Shown here one piece after another: positions 54,301 through 63,496 of a stretch of 64,000 nucleotides of DNA. The position numbers and the translations under genes are program-made. The DNA lies in contig NZ_BMCP01000001.1 of NCBI RefSeq assembly GCF_014635245.1, positions 744,001 through 808,000 of the forward strand, read 5' to 3'. Position 1 is the stretch's first letter. Each line of letters begins with the position of its first letter. The DNA comes from Agaricicola taiwanensis. GTDB taxonomy: Bacteria > Pseudomonadota > Alphaproteobacteria > Rhizobiales > Methylopilaceae. The notes below the pieces were generated by a model that worked only from the letters and a program-made list of their open reading frames with translations, had not been told where the DNA came from and did no database searches.

Positions 54301-54436
54301 CGTCGGCCAGAAGCAACGGATCATCCGCCGGACGAAACCCGGGGATGAGACGACCCTCGATCAGGGATTCGGCCAGGACCTCGAGGAAGGCGGCGCCCGG
54401 CGGTATGGTGAAGACGCGCGGCCTGGAGCCTGCCAT
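51353..54436 (-). CDS. addB: Double-strand break repair protein AddB
   Basis: A 1027-residue partner of AddA. The N-terminus (VFTIPPGAAFLEVLAESLIE; IYLPTRRACRALEAVFV) is the alphaproteobacterial AddB form, and the C-terminus has a second nuclease (LAIVDYKTGNPPGAREA). I do not see the iron-sulfur cysteines of the Bacillus protein. It follows murU with a one-base overlap. Confidence 0.94.
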   Translation of the reverse strand: MAGSRPRVFTIPPGAAFLEVLAESLIEGRLIPGFRPADDPLLLADATIYLPTRRACRALEAVFVARAAHGVAVLPRIAPLGDVDEDEEAFAEDIPSPSLPPPLSLLERQLTLSRLVAAWATNVRAEMLRAAPGEEPLLPTTPAEALSLAGELGKLIDSVETEEVDWSAFSGLVPADYDEAWRLTANFLAIAIAHWPDHLKELGRSDPAWRRSRALRAVAEDKRQNPPRGPVIAAGSTGSIPATAALLASIASLPNGAVVLPGLDTLLDEPSWRMLEEDDAASFTSPQGGLKRLTAALGVERKDVVPLAEPPVPERVALISTALRPAASTDRWLEAHLVQDQGGGGLNGMAMAEASNEREEALVVAAAAREALETKGRSVAIVTPDRDLARRVTAELCRWGIEVEDSAGCPLSTTPAGLFARLIAEVAATDFAPIALLGLIQHRTAAFGLDPATMRRAATALELGALRGIMPPPGIAGLREALARARRDRRSHHRRRMSDADWDAAGDLVARLERALAPLADLRAQSLSLGSLAQAHAEAIRIAGATPEDADAAFADRDGAALLALLESVAASGNEVALRLEDYPSAILTLIGGAVARPFRPSHARITILGLLEARLITADRLILAGLDEGIWPPQTRNDPWLSRPMRRQIGLPPPERRIGLAAHDFAQAFAHPDVIVTRALKREGVPSTPARWLQRIAAVAGDQVWGEARARGDAYVLLARTLDEAPREAAPAAPQPKPALPLRPARLSITEIETFVRDPYSIYAKHVLKLQPLDPPGLAPGAADRGTIIHDVLARFVAEGADPRMPHAHERLLALGAEAFATLEQNDLTAIWWRRFLRIADWFLGWEAGRRPSLAESHVEQEGRSEWTTVAGRRFALIGRADRIDRFTDGTLAIVDYKTGNPPGAREARVGLAPQLPLEAAMVAGGGFDAVRPSEASSLLYVRLSGGTPPGELREVSDPTKEGASAPALAEESMLRLRELIDRFEAEDQPYTSLDHPKFKRRPNGPYDHLARVREWSIAGDEGGEG

Positions 54437-55164
54437 CAGGCAGCGCTGCGTGCGATGGAGTCTTCCGCCTCCGCGATGGCATCAGGCGTGCCGACATGCA
54501 TCCACATGCCCTCGAGCCGAAGACCATGAAGCCGTTCGGCCTCGATGGCGCGATCAAACAGCCTGTTCAGCGAGAAGGCGCCTTCGGGCGCACCTTCAAG
54601 AAGCGCCGGTGAAATGACGGCCGCGCCCGCATAGACGAAGGGAGCAAGATCCCGTTCAGGCCGGCGCATCAGGCGGCCCAGCGGGTCAAGCCGGAAATCA
54701 CCCCGGCCGGAATAGCCGACGCTGCCGACGCTGGAGGCGAGCAGCAGAAGGCCGTCCATCCGGCTCTCGTCGAAAGCTTCCGCAAGACGGGCGAGGTTGG
54801 GCCGCACGCTGTCGAGCCACATGGTATCCGCATTGACAACGAAGAATGGGGTATCGCCCAGAAGCGGCAGCGCCTTGACCAGACCGCCACCCGTCTCCAG
54901 AAGCGCGTCCCGTTCGTCGGAGATGATGATCTTCGGTGCCTTGCGGCCCTTCAGATGGCCTTCGACCATGTCGGCGAAATGGTGGACATTGACCACCGCT
55001 TCTTCGACGCCTGCCGCCGACAGGCGATCGAGGGCATGGTCGAGCAGGCTGCGGCCCGCGACCTCGACGAGGGCCTTGGGGCGCGTGGTGGTGATGGGGT
55101 GCATCCGCGTTCCAAGCCCGGCGGCGGGGACAAAGGCGCGGCGGATGGAGGACTTCACGTTCAT
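54436..55164 (-). CDS. murU: Nucleotidyltransferase, MurU-like
   Basis: A 242-residue sugar-phosphate nucleotidyltransferase with AFVPAAGLGTRMHPITTTRP and KALVEVAGRSLLDHALDRL. It matches MurU, which makes UDP-MurNAc from MurNAc-1-phosphate in cell-wall recycling, and lies beside a kinase fusion that resembles AmgK, its usual partner. A mannose- or glucose-1-phosphate enzyme is the alternative. ATGA overlap with the upstream gene. Confidence 0.82.
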   Translation of the reverse strand: MNVKSSIRRAFVPAAGLGTRMHPITTTRPKALVEVAGRSLLDHALDRLSAAGVEEAVVNVHHFADMVEGHLKGRKAPKIIISDERDALLETGGGLVKALPLLGDTPFFVVNADTMWLDSVRPNLARLAEAFDESRMDGLLLLASSVGSVGYSGRGDFRLDPLGRLMRRPERDLAPFVYAGAAVISPALLEGAPEGAFSLNRLFDRAIEAERLHGLRLEGMWMHVGTPDAIAEAEDSIARSAA

Positions 55165-56684
55165 TCATTCATCTCCGGAGGCGGCACTTTGGCATCATAC
55201 CAGGCCCGCAGATCGCCGAGGGCGGGATGCGCAAGGTCGCGTGTCAGATAGCGCCATACACGCGGAATATGACGGAGATATCCCGGTTTGCCGTCGCGCT
55301 TGGCGAGCCGCGCGAAAATGCCGAGGATCTTTGTCGCGCGCTGGGCGCCCATGATGGCATAGGCTTGGGCAAAATCGGTCGGATCAAAAACGCGTTGCTG
55401 CGCCTTGCGGCCTTTCACATAGGAGCTGAGCAGGCGCAGCTCAAGATCCTCCGCAACGTCGACGCGGGCATCCTGCAGGAGCGAAACCAGATCATAGGCG
55501 GCCGACCCGAAAAGCGCGTCCTGGAAGTCGAGCAGGCCGATGCGCTTGATGCCGTGCTGCTCCTCCAGCCACATGAGGTTGGGCGAGTGGAAGTCTCGCA
55601 GAACCCAGGTGCCGTCGCGGCCGGCAACGTCGCGCAGAACTGCCCCCCAGAGATCACGGAAGGTGTCGCGTTCATCGGGATCGAGCGTCTCGCCGGTCTG
55701 GAAGGGGATGTACCAGTCGACCAGGAGCTCCGCTTCAACAAGCATGGCGTCGAGGTCATAGTCCGGCAGTGTGTAGCTGAAAGAGTCGGAGACGATGATC
55801 TCGTGGGGCAACACCTTGCCGTGCAAGGCCACCAGCAGGTCCACGGCAGCAGCATAACGCAGCATGTCCGGCCGCCCCTCGCGCAGCACGGGGGTGGTGC
55901 CGAGGTCGCCGAGAAGCAGGAGCCCGCGTTCGACATCCGCCGCCATGACGTCGGGAACCGTGAAGCCTCGCGTTCCAAGCCCATGGGAAAGGGCGATGAA
56001 GGGGCGGACATCCTCGGCGATATGCGCCAGCCGGCTGTACGGCTTGCCGTCGCGGATGGGCGGCCCATCGGGTCTGGCAGGCGAATCCATCAGGATGGCG
56101 GTGCGCCGGTCGAGCGTCAGCCGCTCGTAACGCCGGCTGGAGGCATCACCCTGGATGTGGCTGCGGTGCGCCATGCCCCAGCCTGCCTTGTCCAGGAAGT
56201 CCTGCACGATCAGGGTGCGGGCAAGACGGGGTGCCCAGGCGCCGTGGCCGATGAGCACGACATTGCGCGCTTCCGCCCCGCGTTCGGGGGCAAGGCTGAT
56301 TTCCACGTCCAATCGATCCGCGGGCAGGGTGCCGAGACGCTCGGGCCATTCCACAAGAGCGATGGCGTGCTCGCTGATCTCGTCCCAGCCCAGCGCCTCG
56401 ATCTCGTCCAGCCCCGAGACGCGGTAGAGATCGGCATGTGTCACCATTCCCTTTCGCGTCTCATAGGTCTGGATGATGGTATAGGTCGGGCTCGGCACCT
56501 CGAGCCTCGGATCATCGGCAAGCGCGCGGATGGCGGCGCGTGCGAAGGTCGACTTGCCGGTACCAAGATCGCCGTGCAGGGCGATAAGATCGCCGGGCTG
56601 GAAGGCTTCCGCCATGCGCGATGCCACCAGCTTCATCGCCGCTTCGTCGGCGAGCGGAAGAGCGCAGCGCGCGGCCGTCGTCAT
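55161..56684 (-). CDS. tsaE: TsaE - aminoglycoside-phosphotransferase-like (AmgK) fusion
   Basis: A 507-residue two-part protein. Residues about 1-155 are TsaE, the ATPase of tRNA threonylcarbamoyladenosine synthesis (LHGDLGTGKSTFARAAIRAL; PSPTYTIIQTY). Residues about 170-507 are an APH-type kinase (VLRDFHSPNLMWL with catalytic Asp; IGLLDFQDALFG for metal binding), likely an AmgK-type N-acetylmuramate/glucosamine kinase given the adjacent murU. ATG 56684 is chosen because TsaE similarity begins there. It starts four bases after the divL stop. The fusion is known in Hyphomicrobiales. Confidence 0.88.
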   Translation of the reverse strand: MTTAARCALPLADEAAMKLVASRMAEAFQPGDLIALHGDLGTGKSTFARAAIRALADDPRLEVPSPTYTIIQTYETRKGMVTHADLYRVSGLDEIEALGWDEISEHAIALVEWPERLGTLPADRLDVEISLAPERGAEARNVVLIGHGAWAPRLARTLIVQDFLDKAGWGMAHRSHIQGDASSRRYERLTLDRRTAILMDSPARPDGPPIRDGKPYSRLAHIAEDVRPFIALSHGLGTRGFTVPDVMAADVERGLLLLGDLGTTPVLREGRPDMLRYAAAVDLLVALHGKVLPHEIIVSDSFSYTLPDYDLDAMLVEAELLVDWYIPFQTGETLDPDERDTFRDLWGAVLRDVAGRDGTWVLRDFHSPNLMWLEEQHGIKRIGLLDFQDALFGSAAYDLVSLLQDARVDVAEDLELRLLSSYVKGRKAQQRVFDPTDFAQAYAIMGAQRATKILGIFARLAKRDGKPGYLRHIPRVWRYLTRDLAHPALGDLRAWYDAKVPPPEMNE

Positions 56685-56688
56685 GCTG

Positions 56689-59133
56689 TCATTCCGCAGC
56701 GACGCGGTTTGCCACACCGCTGATGGGGAAGCGGCAGATCACGGTCGTACCCTTGTTTTGCGCGCTCATGATTTCCACCGTGCCACCATGCAACTCAACC
56801 AGTGAGCGCACAAGCGGCAAACCGAGGCCAACGCCGCGATGGCGCGAGCCGTTGGTGCGGCTTTCAAAGCGATCGAACATCCGATCGATCATTTCCTCCG
56901 GAATGCCGGGGCCGCGATCGGTCACGCTGAACACGACGGCGTCGTTCTCACGCATGGCCGAAAGAGTGACGGTCCCACCGTTGGGGCTGAACCCGATGGC
57001 ATTGGAGAGGAGGTTGAACAGAACCTGGCGAACGCGGCGGCCATCGGCGGTGAAGCGGCCGATGTTCCTGTCGGCCGCGATATCGAGCGTCAGAGTGGCT
57101 TCAGCCAGACGATCGCGTACGCCCTCAGCGGCGGCGGCCATGGTCTCGCGGATGTCGACCTCGGCGAGGTCCAGTTCCATGGCGCCGGCGTCGATGGTGG
57201 CGAGATCTAGGATGTCGTTGATGATGGTCAGGAGTGCCGCCGACGATGCGAGGATATGCTCGGCATATTCGTGCTGCTTGTCGTTGAGCGGTCCGATGGT
57301 GGCATCACCCAGCAATTGCGTGAAGCCGATGATGTTGGTCAGAGGCGAGCGCAGTTCGTAGGAGACATTCTTGACGAAGTCGCTCTTGAGCTGAGCGGTT
57401 GCTTCCAGCGCTTCGTTCTTTTCCCGAAGCGCGCGCTCGATGCCGAACTGCGCGGTCACATCGGTGAAGGCGACCAGCGTGGCGCCATCGGGCAGCGGCA
57501 CGGTGCTGACGTCCACCACGGTGTTGTCGGTGAGCTCGATGCGCGCGGAGACCGGTGTGCGCTGCTCGGCCAGCGATGTGACGGTGCCTTTGAGGCGCGC
57601 CCACTCCTGCGCATTCTCGTCGCGCGGATGACAGGCTGCAAAGACGTCGGCGGCGTGCGGCTCATCCTGAAGGCGCTCCGCCGGAATGCCCCAGAGGGCG
57701 GCGAAAGCGGGGTTCCAGAGCTTGAGGCGGCCGTCTGTGCCGAACACGACAACGCCCTCCCGAAGATGATCCAGCGTCTCGTTCTGCACCCGTGACAGGG
57801 CGTTGAACCGGGATTCCAGCTTGATGCGCTCGGTGACGTCGTCGAACAGATAGGTGATGCCGCCTTCGGGGTTCGGCGTCTGCACAACTCGGACGCTGCG
57901 GCCGTCCGGCAGATGCCACCAGTGTTCGATGTTTTCGATCGCACGGTAGGCTTCGTGCAGCTTCTCCCGCCACACCCGGAAGTCGGCTTGTTCAGGTAGC
58001 TGGCGGTCAGCGCGAAGGCGCTCGAGGATCTGGGTGTCGGTCGGCTCGCTGTCGAGGAAGGCCGGATCCAGCCGCCACATCTGGCGGTAGGCCTGATTGT
58101 GGAACACCAGCGTGCCGTCGGCGGCGAAAGTGGCGACACCGGTGGAGAGTTCGTCCAGCGTGCGGCGGTGGAAGGCGCGCAGCCGCTCCACCTCCGCCTT
58201 TACCGCCTCGACATCGGAGACATCAACGGCAAGCCCGGCGCTGCCGGCACCGGTCGAGGTTGCGAACATATCGAAGATGCGGCGCTCTCCCCGAGCAACG
58301 GCAGCGACGCGCTCACGGTATTTGCCGCTGTGCGCGAGCGACCGGGCGGCGGCGGAGCGCGCAGTCTCGTCGAACAGCTCCAGCGCGAGAGCCTTACCAA
58401 TTTCCGGCACTTCCACAGCCGAGGCATAGGCCTTGTTGACCCAGATGGGGTTGCCCTGGCCATCGCGCATCCACGACGGGTGCGGCAGTCCATCGAGCAG
58501 GGCGCGTGTGCGCTCCATGTCCTTCATAAGGCTGTCATAGGCGCTTTGCAGTTCGGCACGCGCACGGGCCTCTCCGGTGACATCGCGAATGCGCACCAGC
58601 GCCTGCGCGCCCAACACCCGGCCATCCACCAGCACATGGTCGCCAAAGCGCGTGACCCCGTCGAGGCGGAAGCCAATGCCCTTGGTCCGCAACACTTCCA
58701 CGGCATGTTCCAGCGCGGCGGCATCGTGCGGTTGCAGCCAGGCACCGAAGCCGAGGATGCGCTTGCCGGGCGGCAGTTGGGCCTCGGGCAGTGAGCCGGT
58801 GATTTCCGGCTCGCTGTCGCGGCCTTCGTAGATGATGACGATCTGGGGCTCCGTCGAAGCCAACACCTCGGCCCGGTCCAGGCGCGCGCGCAGCGCGCTG
58901 ATCTGGCTGGAGGCGGTGCGTTCATTGAGAAGCGCGCGTGACCGATAACGCACCAGCATGAGGCTGGAGGTGACGGCAGTGACGGCGACCCCGGCGAAGA
59001 TCACCACCCAGATCAGGTTGCCGGGCTCATGCAGGGCAAAATCGGCGGACTGGGCCGCAGCGGGGTAGGGGAGTGGCGCGAGTGCGAGAAGAGCCTTGAG
59101 GCTCCTCGATCGCCAGCGTCCCGCTTGTCCCAT
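56689..59133 (-). CDS. divL: DivL-type PAS sensor kinase with tyrosine phosphoacceptor site
   Basis: An 814-residue membrane-anchored kinase. An N-terminal signal/helix and LIWVVIFAGVAVTAVTSSLM membrane segment are followed by about three PAS domains (about 200-570), HisKA and HATPase. In the H-box, NVSYELRSPLTN, the phosphorylated histidine is tyrosine (residue 592, codon TAC at 57358-57360), the hallmark of Caulobacter DivL, which signals through DivK and CckA in cell-cycle control. The ATP site looks intact (NLLSNAIGFSPNGG; DRGPGIPEE; GVGLGL). ATG 59133 precedes the membrane segment. Confidence 0.9.
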   Translation of the reverse strand: MGQAGRWRSRSLKALLALAPLPYPAAAQSADFALHEPGNLIWVVIFAGVAVTAVTSSLMLVRYRSRALLNERTASSQISALRARLDRAEVLASTEPQIVIIYEGRDSEPEITGSLPEAQLPPGKRILGFGAWLQPHDAAALEHAVEVLRTKGIGFRLDGVTRFGDHVLVDGRVLGAQALVRIRDVTGEARARAELQSAYDSLMKDMERTRALLDGLPHPSWMRDGQGNPIWVNKAYASAVEVPEIGKALALELFDETARSAAARSLAHSGKYRERVAAVARGERRIFDMFATSTGAGSAGLAVDVSDVEAVKAEVERLRAFHRRTLDELSTGVATFAADGTLVFHNQAYRQMWRLDPAFLDSEPTDTQILERLRADRQLPEQADFRVWREKLHEAYRAIENIEHWWHLPDGRSVRVVQTPNPEGGITYLFDDVTERIKLESRFNALSRVQNETLDHLREGVVVFGTDGRLKLWNPAFAALWGIPAERLQDEPHAADVFAACHPRDENAQEWARLKGTVTSLAEQRTPVSARIELTDNTVVDVSTVPLPDGATLVAFTDVTAQFGIERALREKNEALEATAQLKSDFVKNVSYELRSPLTNIIGFTQLLGDATIGPLNDKQHEYAEHILASSAALLTIINDILDLATIDAGAMELDLAEVDIRETMAAAAEGVRDRLAEATLTLDIAADRNIGRFTADGRRVRQVLFNLLSNAIGFSPNGGTVTLSAMRENDAVVFSVTDRGPGIPEEMIDRMFDRFESRTNGSRHRGVGLGLPLVRSLVELHGGTVEIMSAQNKGTTVICRFPISGVANRVAAE

Positions 59134-59280
59134 GTTCCCCGCCCTCTCCTGTGTTCGCGCCCTACGCGAATCACAATCAAGATAGCGTTCTCGAGAATCG
59201 GGAAGAAGAGTCCCCGCACGGACTCCGATCGTTATTTGAGTCAAGCCGTGCGGGATGAGGCCATGTGTGGCGTGAAAGAC

Positions 59281-60675
59281 TCAGTAGCGGTAGTGTTCCG
59301 GCTTGAAGGGCCCGTTCTCCGACACGCCGATGTAGGCGGCCTGCTTTTCGTTCAATTTCGAAAGCTTGACGCCGATCTTCTCGAGGTGCAGGGCGGCCAC
59401 TTTTTCATCGAGCTTCTTGGGCAGGGTATAGACCTTGCGCTCGTATTTTCCGAGATTTGTCCACAGTTCTATTTGTGCCAGCGTCTGGTTGGTGAAGGAC
59501 GCCGACATCACGAAGGACGGATGGCCGGTGGCGCAGCCGAGATTGACGAGGCGCCCTTCGGCGAGAAGGAGGATGCGCTTGCCATCGGCAAATTCGACTT
59601 CGTCCACCTGCGGCTTCACGTTGTGCCACTTGAGGTTCCGGAGGCCGGCCACCTGAATTTCGCTGTCGAAGTGGCCGATGTTGCAGACAATCGCCCGGTG
59701 CTTCATCGCGCGCATATGGTCGACCGTGATGACGTCGACGTTGCCGGTGGTGGTCACGAAGATGTCGCCGCGCGGTGCGGCCTCTTCCATGGTGGTGACT
59801 TCATAGCCCTCCATGGCGGCCTGGAGCGCGCAGATCGGATCGATCTCGGTGACGATCACCCGTGCGCCAGCGTTGCGCAGCGAGGCGGCGGAGCCCTTGC
59901 CCACGTCGCCGAAGCCGGCAACAACGCCGACCTTGCCCGCCATCATCACGTCGGTGGCGCGACGGATGCCGTCCACGAGGCTTTCCCGGCAGCCATAGAG
60001 GTTGTCGAACTTGGACTTGGTGACGCTGTCGTTGACGTTGATCGCCGGGAACAGCAGCGTTCCCTTCTTCTGCATTTCATAAAGGCGATGAACACCGGTG
60101 GTGGTCTCTTCCGTGACGCCTTTGATGTTCTTGGCGATGGCGGAATAGAAGCCCGGCTTTTCCTTCAGCCGCTTCTTGATTGACGCGAAGAGGACCTCTT
60201 CTTCCTCGTTGGTCGCGCCGTCGAGGAAGGCGGTGTCGCCGTCCTCAGCCCGCTTGCCGAGATGGATGAGGAGCGTGGCATCGCTGCCGTCGTCAAGGAT
60301 CATGTTGGGGGTGCCGCCATCGGCCCATTCGAAGATCCGGTGGGTATACTCCCAATAGTCCTCAAGGCTCTCGCCCTTGATGGCAAAAACCGGAGTGCCG
60401 GAGGCGGCGATGGCCGCAGCGGCATGATCCTGCGTGGAGTAGATGTTGCAGGAGGCCCAACGGACATCGGCGCCCAGTTCCTTCAACGTCTCGATCAAGA
60501 CGGCGGTTTGAATGGTCATATGGAGCGAGCCGGCGATGCGGGCGCCTTTCAGCGGCTGCGCGGCGCGGAACTCCTCGCGCGTCGCCATCAGGCCCGGCAT
60601 TTCGGTCTCGGCGATATCGATTTCCTTGCGGCCCCAGTCAGCCAGCGAAATGTCCTTCACCACATAATCAGTCAT
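59281..60675 (-). CDS. ahcY: S-adenosylhomocysteine hydrolase
   Basis: A 464-residue enzyme splitting S-adenosylhomocysteine into adenosine and homocysteine. NAD site [10 protein letters not shown] near 255, and [13 protein letters not shown] and the C-terminal KPEHYRY with Lys/Tyr are characteristic. The start ATG 60675 has GGGA upstream; the frame from 60687 adds only four residues. A palindrome at 60766-60781 upstream is a probable operator. It is a single gene before divL. Confidence 0.97.
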   Translation of the reverse strand: MTDYVVKDISLADWGRKEIDIAETEMPGLMATREEFRAAQPLKGARIAGSLHMTIQTAVLIETLKELGADVRWASCNIYSTQDHAAAAIAASGTPVFAIKGESLEDYWEYTHRIFEWADGGTPNMILDDGSDATLLIHLGKRAEDGDTAFLDGATNEEEEVLFASIKKRLKEKPGFYSAIAKNIKGVTEETTTGVHRLYEMQKKGTLLFPAINVNDSVTKSKFDNLYGCRESLVDGIRRATDVMMAGKVGVVAGFGDVGKGSAASLRNAGARVIVTEIDPICALQAAMEGYEVTTMEEAAPRGDIFVTTTGNVDVITVDHMRAMKHRAIVCNIGHFDSEIQVAGLRNLKWHNVKPQVDEVEFADGKRILLLAEGRLVNLGCATGHPSFVMSASFTNQTLAQIELWTNLGKYERKVYTLPKKLDEKVAALHLEKIGVKLSKLNEKQAAYIGVSENGPFKPEHYRY

Positions 60676-60765
60676 CGTGCATCCCATCCTTCAAGAGGCG
60701 CGGTGAGGAACCCGCGCAAGGTCGCAGGCTCTCTAGCACCGCTACCGCTTGGCGGCAATAAGCAT

Positions 60766-60781
60766 ATAAAGAAGTCTTTAT
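60766..60781. promoter_or_regulatory. ATAAAGA-AG-TCTTTAT palindrome upstream of ahcY
   Basis: Perfect 7-base inverted arms around AG, in the region between divergent ahcY (start 60675) and the KGG gene (start 60882). Proteobacteria use ArsR-type regulators (SahR/SamR) on ahcY and methionine genes at palindromes of this kind, so this is a probable operator. The assignment is by analogy. Confidence 0.5.
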
Positions 60782-60881
60782 GTCAAAGGGCGAAGCGAAA
60801 TGCCCAAATTGCGGCAGGAACTTCACCATCCGGCGGTCATTGATTTCCTGTTCAGGCCACTCGAACAAGGGAGATCTAAAA

Positions 60882-61079
60882 ATGGCTCAGAACAACAATC
60901 CGGGAAATTTCGCCAATGATCGCGAGAAGGCCTCGGAGGCCGGTCGCAAAGGCGGCCAGCAGTCACATGGCCAGCAGTCGCAGCAGAGCGGTAGCGACAA
61001 TCGCCAGCAGGGCGGCGGCAATTTTGCTCAAGACCGCGAGCGCGCTTCGGAAGCTGGCCGCAAGGGCGGTCAGCGCTGA
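60882..61079 (+). CDS. KGG-repeat stress-induced protein
   Basis: A 65-residue hydrophilic protein with two near-identical repeats, NFANDREKASEAGRKGGQ and NFAQDRERASEAGRKGGQ, separated by a Gln/Ser-rich linker. This KGG (con-10-like) motif occurs in small stress-induced bacterial and fungal proteins. ATG 60882 with GGGAGAT upstream is the natural start; the longer frame from 60780 has an unrelated zinc-finger-like beginning. Confidence 0.8.
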   Translation: MAQNNNPGNFANDREKASEAGRKGGQQSHGQQSQQSGSDNRQQGGGNFAQDRERASEAGRKGGQR

Positions 61080-61082
61080 TAC

Positions 61083-61119
61083 AAAAAGAGGGCGGGCGGC
61101 CGGAGCCGCCCGCCCTCTT
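61083..61119 (-). terminator. Rho-independent terminator of the exported-protein gene
   Basis: AGAGGGCGGGCGGC, loop CGGA and GCCGCCCGCCCTCT pair perfectly. On the minus strand the hairpin is followed by TTTTTGT, so it ends the transcript of the gene at 61129-61452; it may also stop the KGG gene on the plus strand. Confidence 0.8.
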
Positions 61120-61128
61120 GCAAGGTGA

Positions 61129-61452
61129 TTACTGCGCCGCGGGAGGGGGACTCGTCGTGGAAGAGCGGCCGCTCGGCGTTGCCGGCTGAATTCCCAAGGC
61201 AAGCTTCACCTGATCGAGCGTTGCTTGGCAGGCCTGCGAATTTCCAGCTTTTTCCTGATCGATTGCAGCTCCGAGTGCGGAATTGACCTGGCTCTTCTGC
61301 TCCTGCTGAAGGCTGGAACGTTCAACGGCTGCCTGGATCTGGGTGGCCTCGCTGGTGCAGAGCGCCGCCGAGGTGGAGCCCCCGGCGGTCTGTGCGAACG
61401 CCGGCAGCGTGAAACACACGGCGGCGGCAGCGGCGATTAGCGTTCGGGTCAT
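61129..61452 (-). CDS. Small exported protein of unknown function
   Basis: A 107-residue protein with a signal peptide (MTRTLIAAAAAVCFTLPAFA, cleavage before Q21). The mature part is helical with two cysteines (AALCTSEATQ, SQACQATLDQV) and a Pro/Ser-rich tail. I do not recognise the family. It has its own terminator and so is a single transcription unit. Confidence 0.7.
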   Translation of the reverse strand: MTRTLIAAAAAVCFTLPAFAQTAGGSTSAALCTSEATQIQAAVERSSLQQEQKSQVNSALGAAIDQEKAGNSQACQATLDQVKLALGIQPATPSGRSSTTSPPPAAQ

Positions 61453-61691
61453 TGAAATCTCCCGTTGGTGTCATGAAGGAGCGGCTGCTAATAGCCGCGC
61501 TGAAGTAGACAGGAGATTCCCGGTTGAGGGTGCTCATAATCAGGCTTTACCGGGGCGATGAACTGCCCATTTCAGCACTATTTCATGGCAAGAATTTCGA
61601 AAGCGGTCGCGCTTTGCTGCCGTTATATTTATGTATGCTTGAAAGGACGCCGAGTTATGGAAACAAAGCTGTACGGCAATAACGCGACGCA

Positions 61692-62843
61692 TCAGGCCGC
61701 GAGATCGGCCACAACCGCGTCGAGCACGGGAAAGCCCGATGGCGTTACCCGGAGACGATCGGCGCCCAGAGCTTCGATCAGCCCATCATCCACCAGAGCT
61801 TTGATGCGAACCGGATCAAGATCCTCTCCTGTCAGCCGCCGATAGCGCGCAAGATCAACGCCTTCGGCAAGCCGTAAGCCCATCACCAGAAACTCATCGG
61901 CGATTTCGCCGATATCGAGCCGCTCCTCGGTTACGAGGCCGTGGCCGAACTGGGCCACCCGCTGGCGCCAGTGCTCCGGATTTCTCTCCACGGTGAGTGC
62001 CAGACGGCGATCGTCATCGCCAAGCCGGCCATGGGCGCCGGGGCCGATGCCGGCCCATTCGCCGGATCGCCAGTAGACGAGATTGTGGCGGCTCTCGGCT
62101 CCCGGTCGAGCATGGTTGGAGATTTCGTAAGCCGGCAAACCGGCCTGGCCGGTGAGGTCCTGCGTCACGTCCCAGAACGCCCGCGCAGTATCCTCGTCAG
62201 GCATCTGGAGCTTGCCGGCCTTGAACAGCGCGGCAAAAGGCGTGCCCTCTTCGATGGTCAGTTGATAGAGGGACAGATGCTCGGTTCCGCGCGTGATGGC
62301 TGTCGCAAGTTCGCGCTGCCACATCTCCGGCGTTTGCCGTGGGCGGGCATAGATCAGATCAAATGACACGCGCGGGAAAATGCGCTGTGCGATATCAAGC
62401 GCGGACATGGCCTCGGCCCCGCTGTGCAGACGTCCAAGCGCTTTGAGGTCTTCGTCGTAAAGCGATTGGACGCCAAGCGAGACGCGATTGACACCGGCGG
62501 CGCGATAGCCGGTGAAGCGGTCCGCTTCGACGCTGGTGGGGTTTGCCTCCAGGGTGATTTCCGCGTCCGCCTCCAGGCTCCAGTGTCCGGCGATGGCGTC
62601 GATGATCGTCTGCGCGGTCGCCGGCTCCATCAGGGAGGGGGTGCCGCCGCCGAAAAAGATTGAGCGCACCTTCTTTCCCGGTGCGAGCGAGGCCATATGC
62701 GCGATCTCCGCAACATAGGCCTTCGCATAGTCGGCCTGATCAACGCCGTTGTGGCGGACATGGCTGTTGAAGTCGCAATAGGGACATTTGGCGGCGCAGA
62801 ACGGCCAATGCACATAGACGCCAAAGCCAGCATCGCCACTCAT
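61692..62843 (-). CDS. hemW: Radical SAM heme chaperone HemW
   Basis: A 383-residue radical-SAM protein. [18 protein letters not shown] contains the three cluster cysteines (16, 20, 23), and [12 protein letters not shown] and [19 protein letters not shown] are family motifs. HemW delivers heme to membrane proteins and lacks the Arg pattern of HemN oxidases. It overlaps rdgB by four bases. Confidence 0.93.
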   Translation of the reverse strand: MSGDAGFGVYVHWPFCAAKCPYCDFNSHVRHNGVDQADYAKAYVAEIAHMASLAPGKKVRSIFFGGGTPSLMEPATAQTIIDAIAGHWSLEADAEITLEANPTSVEADRFTGYRAAGVNRVSLGVQSLYDEDLKALGRLHSGAEAMSALDIAQRIFPRVSFDLIYARPRQTPEMWQRELATAITRGTEHLSLYQLTIEEGTPFAALFKAGKLQMPDEDTARAFWDVTQDLTGQAGLPAYEISNHARPGAESRHNLVYWRSGEWAGIGPGAHGRLGDDDRRLALTVERNPEHWRQRVAQFGHGLVTEERLDIGEIADEFLVMGLRLAEGVDLARYRRLTGEDLDPVRIKALVDDGLIEALGADRLRVTPSGFPVLDAVVADLAA

Positions 62844-63496
62844 GGCAGCACCGGTTCGCCAAGGCAGCGGCCGGCAAGGGCGGCGAAGGCGCGGGCGCGG
62901 TGTGACAGGCCGGTGCCTCCTTCGGCGCTCCAGCGAATGCCGTGCTTTTCCTCCGAGCTCATCTCGCCGAAGGTGCGCTGATGGTCGTCGGGTTGGAAAA
63001 TGGGGTCATAGCCAAAGCCGCGGTCGCCCCGTGGAGGCCACACCACAATGCCTTCCACAGCACCCTCGATTTCTTCCACATGACCGTCCGGCCAGGCGAG
63101 GCAAAGCGCGGCGACGAAAGCCGCGCGGCGCTGCTGCGGCTCGGTTTTCCCGCGTGCCTCGAGGTCCGCCGCCACTCGAGCCATAGCCGCCCCGAAATCC
63201 TTCTGCGGCCCGCCCCAACGCGCCGAAAAGATGCCGGGCGCGCCCCAGAGCGCCATCACCGCGATGCCGCTGTCATCAGCCAGCGCAGGCAGACCCGACG
63301 CCGTGGCGGCGGCCTCGGCCTTGATGCGCGCGTTTTCGGCAAAGGTGGTGCCGGTCTCCTCCGGCTCGGGAAGACCGAGCTCACCCGCTGAAACGGCCTC
63401 AACTCCGAACGGTGCCAGCAGCTCACGGATTTCCCGGAGCTTGCCCGCATTATGCGTGGCGACAACCAGCTTGGGTTCGGTCAGGCGGCGGCTCAC
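62840..63496 (-). CDS. rdgB: Non-canonical purine NTP pyrophosphatase (ITPase)
   Basis: A 218-residue Ham1/RdgB enzyme that hydrolyses dITP and XTP to keep them out of [39 protein letters not shown], and [11 protein letters not shown] are the signature segments. The start is GTG 63494-63496, overlapping the rph stop by four bases. Confidence 0.94.
   Translation of the reverse strand: MSRRLTEPKLVVATHNAGKLREIRELLAPFGVEAVSAGELGLPEPEETGTTFAENARIKAEAAATASGLPALADDSGIAVMALWGAPGIFSARWGGPQKDFGAAMARVAADLEARGKTEPQQRRAAFVAALCLAWPDGHVEEIEGAVEGIVVWPPRGDRGFGYDPIFQPDDHQRTFGEMSSEEKHGIRWSAEGGTGLSHRARAFAALAGRCLGEPVLP

Noticed and set aside
60676-60765. SAM-II or SAH riboswitch in the ahcY leader
   Set aside because: I could not build the conserved stems of either class in the roughly 90-base leader. 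The palindrome at 60766-60781 explains regulation better.
61558-61845. Plus-strand frame opposite the 3' end of hemW
   Set aside because: No ribosome-binding site, mostly antisense to hemW, and no recognisable sequence.
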